From assembly GCF_001468395.1 (NCBI RefSeq), contig NZ_LNSG01000003.1:248001-312000 (forward strand): a stretch of 64,000 nucleotides of DNA, given 5' to 3'. Positions 6,770 through 14,897 of the stretch are shown here, in pieces; within the stretch, counting starts at the first letter, position 1; each line of letters starts with the position of its first letter. The notes under the pieces are model-generated. The model saw only the letters and a list, made by a program, of their open reading frames with translations, searched no databases and was not told where the DNA came from. The DNA comes from Sphingopyxis sp. H073 (lineage in GTDB: Bacteria > Pseudomonadota > Alphaproteobacteria > Sphingomonadales > Sphingomonadaceae). Position numbers and translations under genes: made by a program.

Positions 6770-9289
6770 TTAGGCCGGGCCTGCGGCCGCCCTAAGCTGA
6801 GGCCGTACAATCGCGCGGACCTGATCGTATATTTCGACAACGCCCGGCATGGTCATCGTGACCGCCAGTCCGAACACGACGGGTTCGTCGATCACTGCCG
6901 CTTGATCGGGATCGCGTTGCACATGCAGCGGAATCGTCATCTGCGGTGTGACAGCGGGCGCGCGGTCACCGCTCCAAGAGCGTGTGAAGATTGTGCCGCG
7001 GTTTGTCTGGTTCCCATCGGGCTGGCTCGCATGCGCCCTTATTGCAAACCCTTGCGCTTCCGGCTCCAGTATCTTGAGCCGGCAGCTGCGATAGCTTTTC
7101 CGTCCCGGTGAGACGGGAGAGAACCAGGCGAGAGTTGCCGACAAGCTGTGCGGCCGCGCCCGCCCGCCCATAGCGAGCGGCACGGGCACCTCGACGGTCA
7201 CTGTTCTGTCGCGGAGAAGCTGCCCTGTAGCGAAGAAGGTCGCGCGGTCGGCGGCGCACGCAACGGCGTCATCAGCTTCCACGTAGCCGAATCCTAGAAA
7301 GCGACGAATGCTGTCTTTCTGGCGGCTCGCTTGTCCCTGTCCTGCCGGGCCAATCGTCTGCTTGATCAGGCTGGCGATGTCGACGGGCCACTCGGCCGGA
7401 TGGACGAGAAGCGCCTTCAGGATTACGGCCCGGCTGATGGGAGGTAGGCCGAGGAACTCGTCACCATATTCGGCCTCGAGCGCATCGTGGATGCGGTGAC
7501 AGGTGCGCGACGCCAGCGCTGCAGCGGCGCTCGTGCCGCTCGTGTAGCCATCGATGTTCTCGCGACCGTTTGCCGGCGGCGCGGCGACCCTGAGGCCGGC
7601 GTGCCGGGTCGGACGATTTGGCCGGACGTCGATATGATCGTGTGTTCGAACCACCTGTAGATGCTCGCGCGCGCCGGGCATCAGGATATCAGGCTTCACG
7701 GCATTGGCGAAGCCAGGCCCGAGTGCACTCGAAGGGTTTGAGGTGCGGTACTCAGGATAAGGGTCGATCAGCATACGCGCGAGCCCCCTCTCCTCCGCCG
7801 TCACGGCATCTTCGTTGCATGCGCCGACTGTAACGCCGTTCAGTGTCTCCGCGGGCGACAGAAGCCGACGGTTGCCAGCGATATTGTTGATTGCGACCTT
7901 CGTCGCTGCAGCGCGTTCGAGCGCATTCGCCCCCTCGAACGCGATGCTCGTTGGGAAGGCGCTGACGCCGAAGGGAGCAGTCTGGTTGCCCGCGCTGACG
8001 ATAAAGAGAAGTCCGAAACGATGCGAGAGCCGGTCGATCAGGCGCGCCCAAGCCGACAATTGGCCATGAAACGGGCGGTGGGCGTTGCCAAGCGATAGAT
8101 TGACGATCAGGACGTCGGGCATAGTTTCGCGGAGCCGCAGAACTGCCAGATAGATAAGGTCGATCACTAGGCGGTCGTCCGGAAAGGCGTCGCAGTTCCC
8201 CATTACCGGTAGTACATGGATCTGCCTCGGCAGCGGCATCTCGTGCCGGTTGCGGTCACCGTGCACGATGAGCGATGCCATCGCGGTGCCATGCGTGCGA
8301 TTTGCGACGAGCGCGCCAGGCACGAGATCGAACGGATCGTCGATGCGGATATGGTTTGCGAGCAGGCGGTGATTGGCGACGGGTACGCCGTCGAATAACG
8401 CGAGGATAGGCGCGCCGAGAAGCGCGGGCGCCGCCTCTGGCGCATCACCGTCTTGCGGATCATCTACGTCGAGCGACGTTGCGACCGCCTGCGGCCGAAT
8501 ATACATCACAGACTCCAGTCCGGCGATGCCTTCCTCGGCGCGCTGAATGATCTGCTGCACTGCCCAGACTGGGAGATCAGCGAGGAGCGAATGATAGGCG
8601 ATGTCCGGGATACGCGCGCTTGATATCAGCTTACCCCCGCGCGCAGCGATAGCGGCGATCACATTAGCTGCATTCTCGTCGGCGGCTGGCTGATTGCTTC
8701 GAAACACTAGCTCGATCTCGAGGCGTACGGGATCGTTGTCGGGGCGCCCCTCGACCTCAAGCGCCAGTACGCCCGCTTCATGGTCGTTGACGCGATCGGC
8801 AGGGCCCCAAGGCCGGAGATCGCGAAGGCGTTCAAAGACATTCGCCCAAGGAGTCTCGCCACGCTCAAGCCTTCCCGCCTGCCAGCGGCGCCAGAGCGAT
8901 TCGATATTCCGGAGCGCCGCGAGATCGGGAACCATGAGATAAGCGACGGGAGCTTTGTCGTCGTCGTCGCCCTGCATTTCCTCCTCGTCGATCAGTTCGA
9001 GCCCCGCGATCGAGCGCACAGCGTTCGCGAAAGGTCCGATCGCGCCGCGGACCTCAAAGACCAACAAGCGTTCGGGCGCGAGCGCGGTAGCGTCGGCGCG
9101 AAGCTCGAGCGCGCTACCCCCGCGAGCCAAGATATCGGACAGACGCTGGAACTTGGGGCCAATGCGTGCCGTCTGGCGAGCGCCCGAAAATGCATCGGGC
9201 TGCGGCACAGGCCTTGGCTGGCCAATTGCGCGCGGGCGATCAGCTTGGGGTTGGAGCCTTAGAAGCGGCTTCGTTGGATCGCTCGGCAT
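6770..9289 (-). CDS. S8-family (subtilisin-like) peptidase of the AAA/subtilase pair
   Basis: About 839 residues. I take ATG 9289, with GAGG 7 bases upstream, over the in-frame TTG at 9292. The first 300 residues are a family-specific region. The subtilase domain follows, with a candidate catalytic triad: Asp in ILALFDGVPV, His in NRTHGTAMASLIVHG and Ser in GYTSGTSAAAALASR, plus the oxyanion Asn region FIVSAGNQTAPFG. There is no signal peptide, so it acts in the cytoplasm. Its start lies inside the 3' end of the AAA ATPase gene, so the two are translationally linked. Such pairs recur in mobile and defence regions; a chaperone-fed protease that acts on infection is plausible but not shown. An IS3 element sits just past its stop. 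Confidence 0.88.
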   Translation of the reverse strand: MPSDPTKPLLRLQPQADRPRAIGQPRPVPQPDAFSGARQTARIGPKFQRLSDILARGGSALELRADATALAPERLLVFEVRGAIGPFANAVRSIAGLELIDEEEMQGDDDDKAPVAYLMVPDLAALRNIESLWRRWQAGRLERGETPWANVFERLRDLRPWGPADRVNDHEAGVLALEVEGRPDNDPVRLEIELVFRSNQPAADENAANVIAAIAARGGKLISSARIPDIAYHSLLADLPVWAVQQIIQRAEEGIAGLESVMYIRPQAVATSLDVDDPQDGDAPEAAPALLGAPILALFDGVPVANHRLLANHIRIDDPFDLVPGALVANRTHGTAMASLIVHGDRNRHEMPLPRQIHVLPVMGNCDAFPDDRLVIDLIYLAVLRLRETMPDVLIVNLSLGNAHRPFHGQLSAWARLIDRLSHRFGLLFIVSAGNQTAPFGVSAFPTSIAFEGANALERAAATKVAINNIAGNRRLLSPAETLNGVTVGACNEDAVTAEERGLARMLIDPYPEYRTSNPSSALGPGFANAVKPDILMPGAREHLQVVRTHDHIDVRPNRPTRHAGLRVAAPPANGRENIDGYTSGTSAAAALASRTCHRIHDALEAEYGDEFLGLPPISRAVILKALLVHPAEWPVDIASLIKQTIGPAGQGQASRQKDSIRRFLGFGYVEADDAVACAADRATFFATGQLLRDRTVTVEVPVPLAMGGRARPHSLSATLAWFSPVSPGRKSYRSCRLKILEPEAQGFAIRAHASQPDGNQTNRGTIFTRSWSGDRAPAVTPQMTIPLHVQRDPDQAAVIDEPVVFGLAVTMTMPGVVEIYDQVRAIVRPQLRAAAGPA

Positions 9290-10271
9290 CAAGTACCTCA
9301 GGCGTTACGCGCTTAGCCCAAAGGTCGAGTTCCGCCTGCAAAGCAGCATCGATGGAAGACTCCCCCAAGCCTAATATTTGTCTGCGCCGGACATTCTGGC
9401 TGAAGTCCAACGCCTCTGCGTAGCTTATATTCCCGAGCTTGGCAGCAATCTTTGGCGCGGAAAGCTTGGGCAATTCGCTCCAATTTGACATGATCCGATC
9501 GAGAAACACCGATATTTCGGTTTTGCCGGGCGCCGGCATCGCCAACCGCATCTGGAATCGCCGCCAGACGGCCCGGTCGAGGAGCTCTCCGTGATTGGTT
9601 GCGGCTACGACAATCACATAGCTCGGGAGCTGGTCGAGCTGCATCAGGAGAAATGAGACGACGCGCTTGATCTCGCCGGTCTCATGGGTATCGCCACGCT
9701 CCTTCCCGATCGCGTCAAACTCGTCAAAGAACAGAACGCTCGGCTGCGTACGGACGTAGTCGAAAAGCTTGCGAAGACGCGCATTCGTCTCCCCGAGGTA
9801 GCTCCCGATGAGCGCGTCATATCGAACCGTGAAGAAAGGTAGACCCAATCCCTCGGCAATCGCTTCCGCAAACGAGGTCTTGCCATTGCCGGGCGGACCC
9901 GACAGCAGCACCCGATGCCTGGGTTCGAATCCGCTCGCGCGAAGCACGTCCGCACGCTGATGTTCTTCGATGAGCTGGCGGCCGCTTTCGCGTGCCGGGA
10001 GAGGTAGCAACAGATCGGAAAGCGAAAGCCGAGCCTCCACCTCTAGAATAGCCTCACGGCCGTTCGCGACATTCAGATGTGGCGAGGTCGCGGTGAGCGC
10101 CGGGGGCGTGACGGGAACGGCTGCGAGTGCGCGTTCGATCCGGTCGGCTACGATAAAGTGCTTCTTCGACCGTTCGTCCGCGACAAGAGCCTCAGCTGTG
10201 CTGCGCAGGCCCTCGCGGTCACCAGCCGCGCCAGCGCGAACGAGCGACACCAAGAGATCACTACGGGCCAT
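9240..10271 (-). CDS. AAA+ ATPase partner of the S8 peptidase
   Basis: About 343 residues, ATG 10271 with an AGGA-type site 9 bases upstream; an in-frame TTG lies 6 bases earlier. An N-terminal helical part (about 1-100) leads into a classical AAA module: Walker A LLSGPPGNGKTSFAEAIAEG, Walker B SVLFFDEFDAIGKERGD, sensor-1 VIVVAATNH and an arginine-finger region LDRAVWRRFQMRLAMP. This resembles FtsH/katanin-type and ClpX-like unfoldases, so it probably remodels or delivers substrates for the downstream subtilase. The 50-bp overlap with the protease gene argues for a fixed complex. It is divergent from the Argonaute operon, sharing a 338-bp control region. Confidence 0.9.
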   Translation of the reverse strand: MARSDLLVSLVRAGAAGDREGLRSTAEALVADERSKKHFIVADRIERALAAVPVTPPALTATSPHLNVANGREAILEVEARLSLSDLLLPLPARESGRQLIEEHQRADVLRASGFEPRHRVLLSGPPGNGKTSFAEAIAEGLGLPFFTVRYDALIGSYLGETNARLRKLFDYVRTQPSVLFFDEFDAIGKERGDTHETGEIKRVVSFLLMQLDQLPSYVIVVAATNHGELLDRAVWRRFQMRLAMPAPGKTEISVFLDRIMSNWSELPKLSAPKIAAKLGNISYAEALDFSQNVRRRQILGLGESSIDAALQAELDLWAKRVTPEVLDAERSNEAASKAPTPS

Positions 10272-10609
10272 GGCCAACTATCCTTTTCCCCGGGACGCCG
10301 AACAAGGCGATTCCCATCGTAGAATCGTTTCAACGCCGGCTGTCTGCCTTCCGACAGCCGAAACCAAGCTGAGTCGAATCGAAAACGGGCTGAACCGAAT
10401 CGGCCATCCACGTGCATGACGCTATTGATGCCTGCCACCGCGCCGCAACTTCTTTAACACCGACGAGTGCGACGGCTGTGGATGAAAGCGGGATAACCGA
10501 TGGGTCGTGACATTTCCGACTCAGACCATAGAACAAAAATAGAACAGTTTCTAGCTCTGCCTGCTAAAAACAACATGGCTTTGTTGCCAAGATGTTCTAT
10601 CAAAGGCGG
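10272..10609. promoter_or_regulatory. Divergent control region with repeated ATAGAACA boxes
   Basis: This stretch separates the leftward AAA/subtilase pair from the rightward nuclease/Argonaute pair. It contains ATAGAACA at 10528-10535 and 10539-10546, exactly 11 bp apart (one helical turn). An inverted copy, TGTTCTAT, lies at 10593-10600, over the alternative start of the nuclease gene. A second small inverted repeat, CAACA-TGTTG, lies at 10571-10586. The pattern looks like an operator for a dimeric or cooperative repressor. No regulator gene is adjacent, so who binds is unknown. Confidence 0.5.
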
Positions 10610-11947
10610 ATGGCGAAGAAGATCACCGACAACCAGCTGATCGGCGAGCTAGGCGAAGCCGCGGTCCGCAAGCGTTTCCTTTCGATCGGCTTTCAGTTCG
10701 ATCACCGAAGCCGCTTGGAGGCAGGTATCGACGGGCTGGCTGAGGTCATGATCGACGGCGAGCCGACGGCCCGCATGATTGCCGTCCAAATCAAATCGAC
10801 CAGAGCCGGCAAATACCGGTCCGAGACCGATACCGGCTTCACTTATCTGCTCGAACTCAAGGATCTTAACTACTGGAAGACATCCAATCTGCCCGTCATT
10901 CTCGTCCTGTATCGCGAGAGCGACGACAGCCATTACTGGTGCCAAGTTCAGACCCAGCCTGGAACGGAGCAGCGACTGCTGTCGTTCGACAAGAGCGGCG
11001 ACAGCCTCGACCGAGCCGCACTCGACCGGCTCGCCGCACTAACAGTCCCGGTGAATGGTTTTGGCTACTATGTTCCCCCGCTGGGCGGCGGCGAGACCGC
11101 GCTCGTGAACATGCTGCCGCTCACGCTGCCGCCGGAGATTTACGTCGCGAGCACAGCCTTTGATCGCAAGTCAGCCATTAAAGAGCTCTTCGACCAAGAA
11201 GAACCACCCCGCTTCGATTGGGTCATTAAGGATGGCACCTTCTGGTCCTTCCATGACCCACGGGAGGCGGTCACCAGCGCCATCGTCGATGTCGATCAGG
11301 TCGAAGCGATCGAAACGCCCCTGATCGCCTTTCATGACGAGATCGACGAGCAGAATAACTTCTCGTTTCTACTGCGTCAGACATTGCAGCATCAGATGCA
11401 GGATGACCTCGCCTGGAATAAGGAGAACAAGCTGTTCTTCATTCGAGCGATCGAAGACAGCCAACCGCGAACATTCCACTACCAGTCTGCCAAGGTGAAG
11501 ACGAAAGCGGACGTCGTGAACGTAACGATGAGCACGAAGGTGCCCGGTAAGGTCGGCTTCGTAAGGCATCACGCCTTTGTGCCTAGGTTCGAGTGCATGA
11601 TGGATCAGTGGTTCCTCATGGTCACCCCGACCTATCATTTCACAACCGACGGCTTTTATCCCCACCCCCATCCCGACGCCTTGCTCTCGGGAAAGAAGAG
11701 GTTGGAAAACAACGCGTCAATCCGCGGACAAGTGATCATGTGGCACCGCTTTCTGACACAATATGAACAGCACGATAGTGGTTTGTTTTCAGAAGTGCAG
11801 ACAGCAACGGCAGTGACGCTTCGGTTCGGACCTCCGCCTGAGGTGGATTTGCCGACCACAGTCCCCGATGATGTATGGGGCCGCCCGAAGAAGAGCCCAT
11901 CGCTTCAGGACGACACCAGCAAGGCGGGGCTGTTCGATGAAGTTTGA
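10610..11947 (+). CDS. DUF4365 nuclease-APAZ effector of a short-Argonaute (SPARDA-type) system
   Basis: About 445 residues from ATG 10610 (ATG 10592 in frame is an alternative). Residues 1-115 are a DUF4365 PD-(D/E)XK nuclease: [18 protein letters not shown], the GIDGLAEV acidic site (Asp41, Glu45) and VQIKS (Gln60, Lys62). The C-terminal half is an APAZ region, the domain that docks on short Argonautes: [50 protein letters not shown] and [16 protein letters not shown]. In the published SPARDA systems this effector (DREN-APAZ) degrades DNA and RNA indiscriminately once the Argonaute finds its target, killing or halting the cell. Here it overlaps the Argonaute gene by 11 bp. The PIWI-like fold is absent from this subunit, as expected. 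Confidence 0.88.
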   Translation: MAKKITDNQLIGELGEAAVRKRFLSIGFQFDHRSRLEAGIDGLAEVMIDGEPTARMIAVQIKSTRAGKYRSETDTGFTYLLELKDLNYWKTSNLPVILVLYRESDDSHYWCQVQTQPGTEQRLLSFDKSGDSLDRAALDRLAALTVPVNGFGYYVPPLGGGETALVNMLPLTLPPEIYVASTAFDRKSAIKELFDQEEPPRFDWVIKDGTFWSFHDPREAVTSAIVDVDQVEAIETPLIAFHDEIDEQNNFSFLLRQTLQHQMQDDLAWNKENKLFFIRAIEDSQPRTFHYQSAKVKTKADVVNVTMSTKVPGKVGFVRHHAFVPRFECMMDQWFLMVTPTYHFTTDGFYPHPHPDALLSGKKRLENNASIRGQVIMWHRFLTQYEQHDSGLFSEVQTATAVTLRFGPPPEVDLPTTVPDDVWGRPKKSPSLQDDTSKAGLFDEV

Positions 11948-13394
11948 GTGCAGGATATTCGACGAGCCGATGCTCGAATTTGGCGATCAGCATAGTCATC
12001 CCGACCCGCGGCTGGGGTTGACCGACGCCGGTCCCCTTCAGGCGCCACTCGGCGACAAAATCCGCGTTGGCGTTGTGGGCGACGCCAAGACCGTGGAAGG
12101 TTCGAAAGAGTATCTTGCGGCTGCCGCAGGCGGTTTTGCCTCGAAGGCGGAGAGCCATCCGAACATGAACCCTAATTTTCCGGGATTGAATAACAACAAT
12201 CCCTTTCGATGCGGGTTCGAAATTGATGATGAAGCGTGCGGCACGCTGACGAAAGCGCAGATCGACAAGATACGGAAAGAGCCGAACCACGCCAAAGCCG
12301 TCGAGATGGCTGTCGATGCGGTCATGGATATGCTTCAGGCCATGGATGACAGCGGAAACCGGCCTGACGTGGCCCTCATCGCGCTGCCGGTCTCTCTTAT
12401 AGAGCGGGTCTGGAACGCCAAAACCGACGCAGAGGGCACGACGGAGAAGGAAGATGCAGGAGGTTCGGATGCGCCGAACTTTCGCGGCCTGCTGAAGGCA
12501 CGCGCCATGCCGCTCAACTTTCCGATCCAGATTCTCTGGGAGGATGTGATCGACGAAAGTGCGAAGATACCGCGCAAGGTGAAGGTAAGCAGCGAACGTA
12601 AAATCCAAGATCAGGCCGGCAGGACCTGGAATCTCCTGACGACGCTCTATTACAAGGGAACCGGAAGAATTCCGTGGCGCCGCCTGCCGAAAGAAGGCGA
12701 GTTCCGAGCCTGCTATATCGGCGTCAGCTTTTATCGCGATATCACAGGCCAGCAGCTGTGGACGAGCGCAGCCCAGATGTTCGATGAGCGCGGTCGCGGT
12801 TTCATTCTCAAGGGCAAGCGTGCGCAGACCGAGACGCGCGGCCGTCATCCCTACATGACGGACGATGATGCCTATGAGCTCGTAAAGGGCGCCCTCAAGG
12901 CCTATCGCGATCACCACAAGCATCCGCCAGCGCGGGTCATCGTCCTGAAGACGTCGCGCTTCCGGGACGAAGAGGCCGAAGGTATTCTGCGCGCGTTGGA
13001 CGAAGCGGAGACCGAGTACCGCGATCTGGTATGGGTGCAAGAATCATACGACGCCAAGGTTTTGAGGGATGGCGATTATCCCGTCTTGCGGGGAACATTT
13101 GTCGAACTCGACGGCAAGGGGCTTCTCTACACGAACGGCAGCATTCCCTATTATGGTACGTACCCGGGGTCATATGTGCCGCGTCCGCTGCTTTTATGTC
13201 CCCATCCGAGCAGCGACAGCACCATCGCCCAAATCGCGGAGGAGGTGTTTTCTCTGACAAAGATCAACTGGAACTCGACACAGATGAACCAGCGCCTGCC
13301 CGTGCCGATACGCGCTGCCCGTAAAGTCGGCGAGGTTTTGAAATATATGAAAGAAGGGCAGATTGTCAGTCCGGATTACCGCCGCTACATTTAA
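11937..13394 (+). CDS. Short prokaryotic Argonaute (MID-PIWI), catalytically inactive
   Basis: About 485 residues from ATG 11937, inside the end of the effector gene. There is no PAZ or N domain; length and layout match short pAgos. The MID region includes [19 protein letters not shown] (about 231-249). The PIWI region has [11 protein letters not shown] (259-269) and [10 protein letters not shown] (333-342), ending near [20 protein letters not shown]. The usual first catalytic Asp is Ser in GVSF and the third is missing in KTSRF, so it should bind a guide and target without slicing. Known relatives use short guides to sense invader nucleic acid and then switch on their APAZ partner. Here the partner is a DUF4365 nuclease rather than SIR2 or TIR. 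Base composition is like the neighbours. Confidence 0.9.
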   Translation: MKFECRIFDEPMLEFGDQHSHPDPRLGLTDAGPLQAPLGDKIRVGVVGDAKTVEGSKEYLAAAAGGFASKAESHPNMNPNFPGLNNNNPFRCGFEIDDEACGTLTKAQIDKIRKEPNHAKAVEMAVDAVMDMLQAMDDSGNRPDVALIALPVSLIERVWNAKTDAEGTTEKEDAGGSDAPNFRGLLKARAMPLNFPIQILWEDVIDESAKIPRKVKVSSERKIQDQAGRTWNLLTTLYYKGTGRIPWRRLPKEGEFRACYIGVSFYRDITGQQLWTSAAQMFDERGRGFILKGKRAQTETRGRHPYMTDDDAYELVKGALKAYRDHHKHPPARVIVLKTSRFRDEEAEGILRALDEAETEYRDLVWVQESYDAKVLRDGDYPVLRGTFVELDGKGLLYTNGSIPYYGTYPGSYVPRPLLLCPHPSSDSTIAQIAEEVFSLTKINWNSTQMNQRLPVPIRAARKVGEVLKYMKEGQIVSPDYRRYI

Positions 13395-13400
13395 GGACAA

Positions 13401-14261
13401 CTAGGCGGTATTGCCCTTCATCCTTTCGTCGAAGACTTCGTCCCGGGCGCGCTCAAGTTCACCATATCGACCATCGGCAGCGGCGCGCGCTACGCGACCT
13501 TGGAAGCACGCGACCTCGCCATGCGATGTGCCGAATACATCCTGGTAGTCGGCTACGACCTTTACCGTAACGGCAATAAAGACGGCTCCTTCGAGCAAGG
13601 CACCGACCTCTACATCATCCCCCTGCCGCAATGCGAGGGGAGCTGAAGTCCAGGATTCTGCCGAAGGAATATCCTGCCGCCAATGCGCGTTTTCTAATTC
13701 AGGCTCGATGCCCAAGACTAGGCTGCGCGCTTCGCCCTCGGCGTAGGTTACTGCCAGATGCGCATTGTATAGCCAGCGCAGCCGGCGCGCTGGCGAAAGG
13801 CCGGAGTTCTGGAATTTTACTCTCGTCTTAAGCTGACCATCCTCGCCGAGCTGGCACTCGACCGATTGCACAACGACATATGCGCGGGCTTGTACACGGC
13901 TATTTTCGGTCGCGATCCGGTTCGCGGCTGCCGCCAGCGCGATAGTGCGCTGCCCTTGCAAGAACGCGAAAATTAAGCCGATCAGTGCAAAGGAACTCGC
14001 CAATAGAGATCCGAAGGTAAGCCACAGCGACCATCGGGCAATCGAGGTGCCATCTTCGGCAGCTACGGCGGACCGCAATGCTATGCAGTTCGCGATGTCG
14101 CCTCTTTGCAGGTGCCGACACACGTTCGACACGTCGTCTGGGCCGTGCAGTGCTTGCCGACCAACCAAGAACCCGACGCCGATGGTAAGTGTGACCGCTA
14201 GTGTGATGGCCAGTATTATGATTGCCCAACGGTATTGGGTCGGTTCAGCTGCCTTTGTCAT
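13401..14261 (-). CDS. Membrane protein of unknown function
   Basis: About 286 residues from ATG 14261 (TTG 14291 in frame is possible). Two hydrophobic segments are clear: IIILAITLAVTLTIGVGFLV (about residues 14-33) and a stretch around LTFGSLLASSFALIGLIFAF (about 80-100). A short loop with two Cys lies between, and a soluble C-terminal domain of about 170 residues follows (RAYVVVQSVECQLG, VKFQNSGLSPARRLRW). This topology, with the globular part in the cytoplasm, is common for uncharacterised inner-membrane proteins on mobile elements. It is convergent with the Argonaute gene, with only 6 bp between stops. A link to defence is guesswork. Confidence 0.65.
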   Translation of the reverse strand: MTKAAEPTQYRWAIIILAITLAVTLTIGVGFLVGRQALHGPDDVSNVCRHLQRGDIANCIALRSAVAAEDGTSIARWSLWLTFGSLLASSFALIGLIFAFLQGQRTIALAAAANRIATENSRVQARAYVVVQSVECQLGEDGQLKTRVKFQNSGLSPARRLRWLYNAHLAVTYAEGEARSLVLGIEPELENAHWRQDIPSAESWTSAPLALRQGDDVEVGALLEGAVFIAVTVKVVADYQDVFGTSHGEVACFQGRVARAAADGRYGELERARDEVFDERMKGNTA

Positions 14262-14426
14262 GGAGCTGCTTCTAGCATGATGCTCGGGCAATTCGGCAAC
14301 GCGTAACCTAGGCGGTCAGGTCGGCGCCGGATCATATCGTCGAAAGGCCGCTTTCGGGTACCGTTCAATCGATGCCCGCATGGCAGACATCAGGCGCATA
14401 GCGGCTGCACCGCATTGCGCCCGAGG

Positions 14427-14888
14427 CTAGACCCAGACGGCTACGCCGACCAAGGTCAAGAACATTCCGCACAGCACCCCACCCGTACCTGCCCAAGTTA
14501 CCCACCAATCCTGCTCGTCGTTCGAGCGCTTCTGCTTGATCATGCCCTCGACCCGGCCAAGCGACCGCGCGAGCGCATCGCGCGCCTCCACGAGGAGCTT
14601 GCGGTCATCAGCCCGGTAGGTGATCAATCCTTCGTGCATTTCCGTGGCGATGGTCAGCGGCGTGAGCCGCATCGCCGGTCGATCGTCGATGCGGGCAAGC
14701 CACTCCTCCACTTGCGTGAGCCGCAACGCCATGTCGCGGAGCGTTAGCGAGTAATCGGGCAGCTTGTCCTTGGCCGCGGTGAGGCCTTCGATCGCGGAGC
14801 GCTGAAACGATATCTCCCGGCGCAACTGTTCGAAGGCGGTGGCGGCATCGGCGGGTTGCTCGGCGGTGGGGGCTGGTTTCTCGGTCAT
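14427..14888 (-). CDS. DUF6118-like protein encoded next to TraA
   Basis: 153 residues. A long helical, charged region (AFEQLRREISFQRSAIEGL, LRDMALRLTQVEEWLARI, DARDALARSLGRVEGM) predicts a coiled coil. A single C-terminal membrane anchor follows (WVTWAGTGGVLCGMFLTLVGVAVWV). It begins 9 bp after the relaxase gene, so both are read from one transcript. I recognise it as the DUF6118 type that accompanies Ti-like TraA genes in sphingomonads; this is from memory and not verifiable here. A membrane-tethered accessory of the relaxosome is a reasonable guess. Confidence 0.6.
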   Translation of the reverse strand: MTEKPAPTAEQPADAATAFEQLRREISFQRSAIEGLTAAKDKLPDYSLTLRDMALRLTQVEEWLARIDDRPAMRLTPLTIATEMHEGLITYRADDRKLLVEARDALARSLGRVEGMIKQKRSNDEQDWWVTWAGTGGVLCGMFLTLVGVAVWV

Positions 14889-14897
14889 GGACGCAGT

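Noticed and set aside
10610..11947. SIR2- or TIR-type Argonaute partner (SPARSA/SPARTA)
   Set aside because: The N-terminal domain shows a D-E-QxK nuclease core and none of the SIR2 or TIR motifs.
11736..13040. A 434-codon leftward open frame
   Set aside because: Antisense to the Argonaute gene, no recognisable sequence.
11937..13394. Slicing-competent long Argonaute
   Set aside because: No N or PAZ domain, 485 residues only, and catalytic acids are missing.
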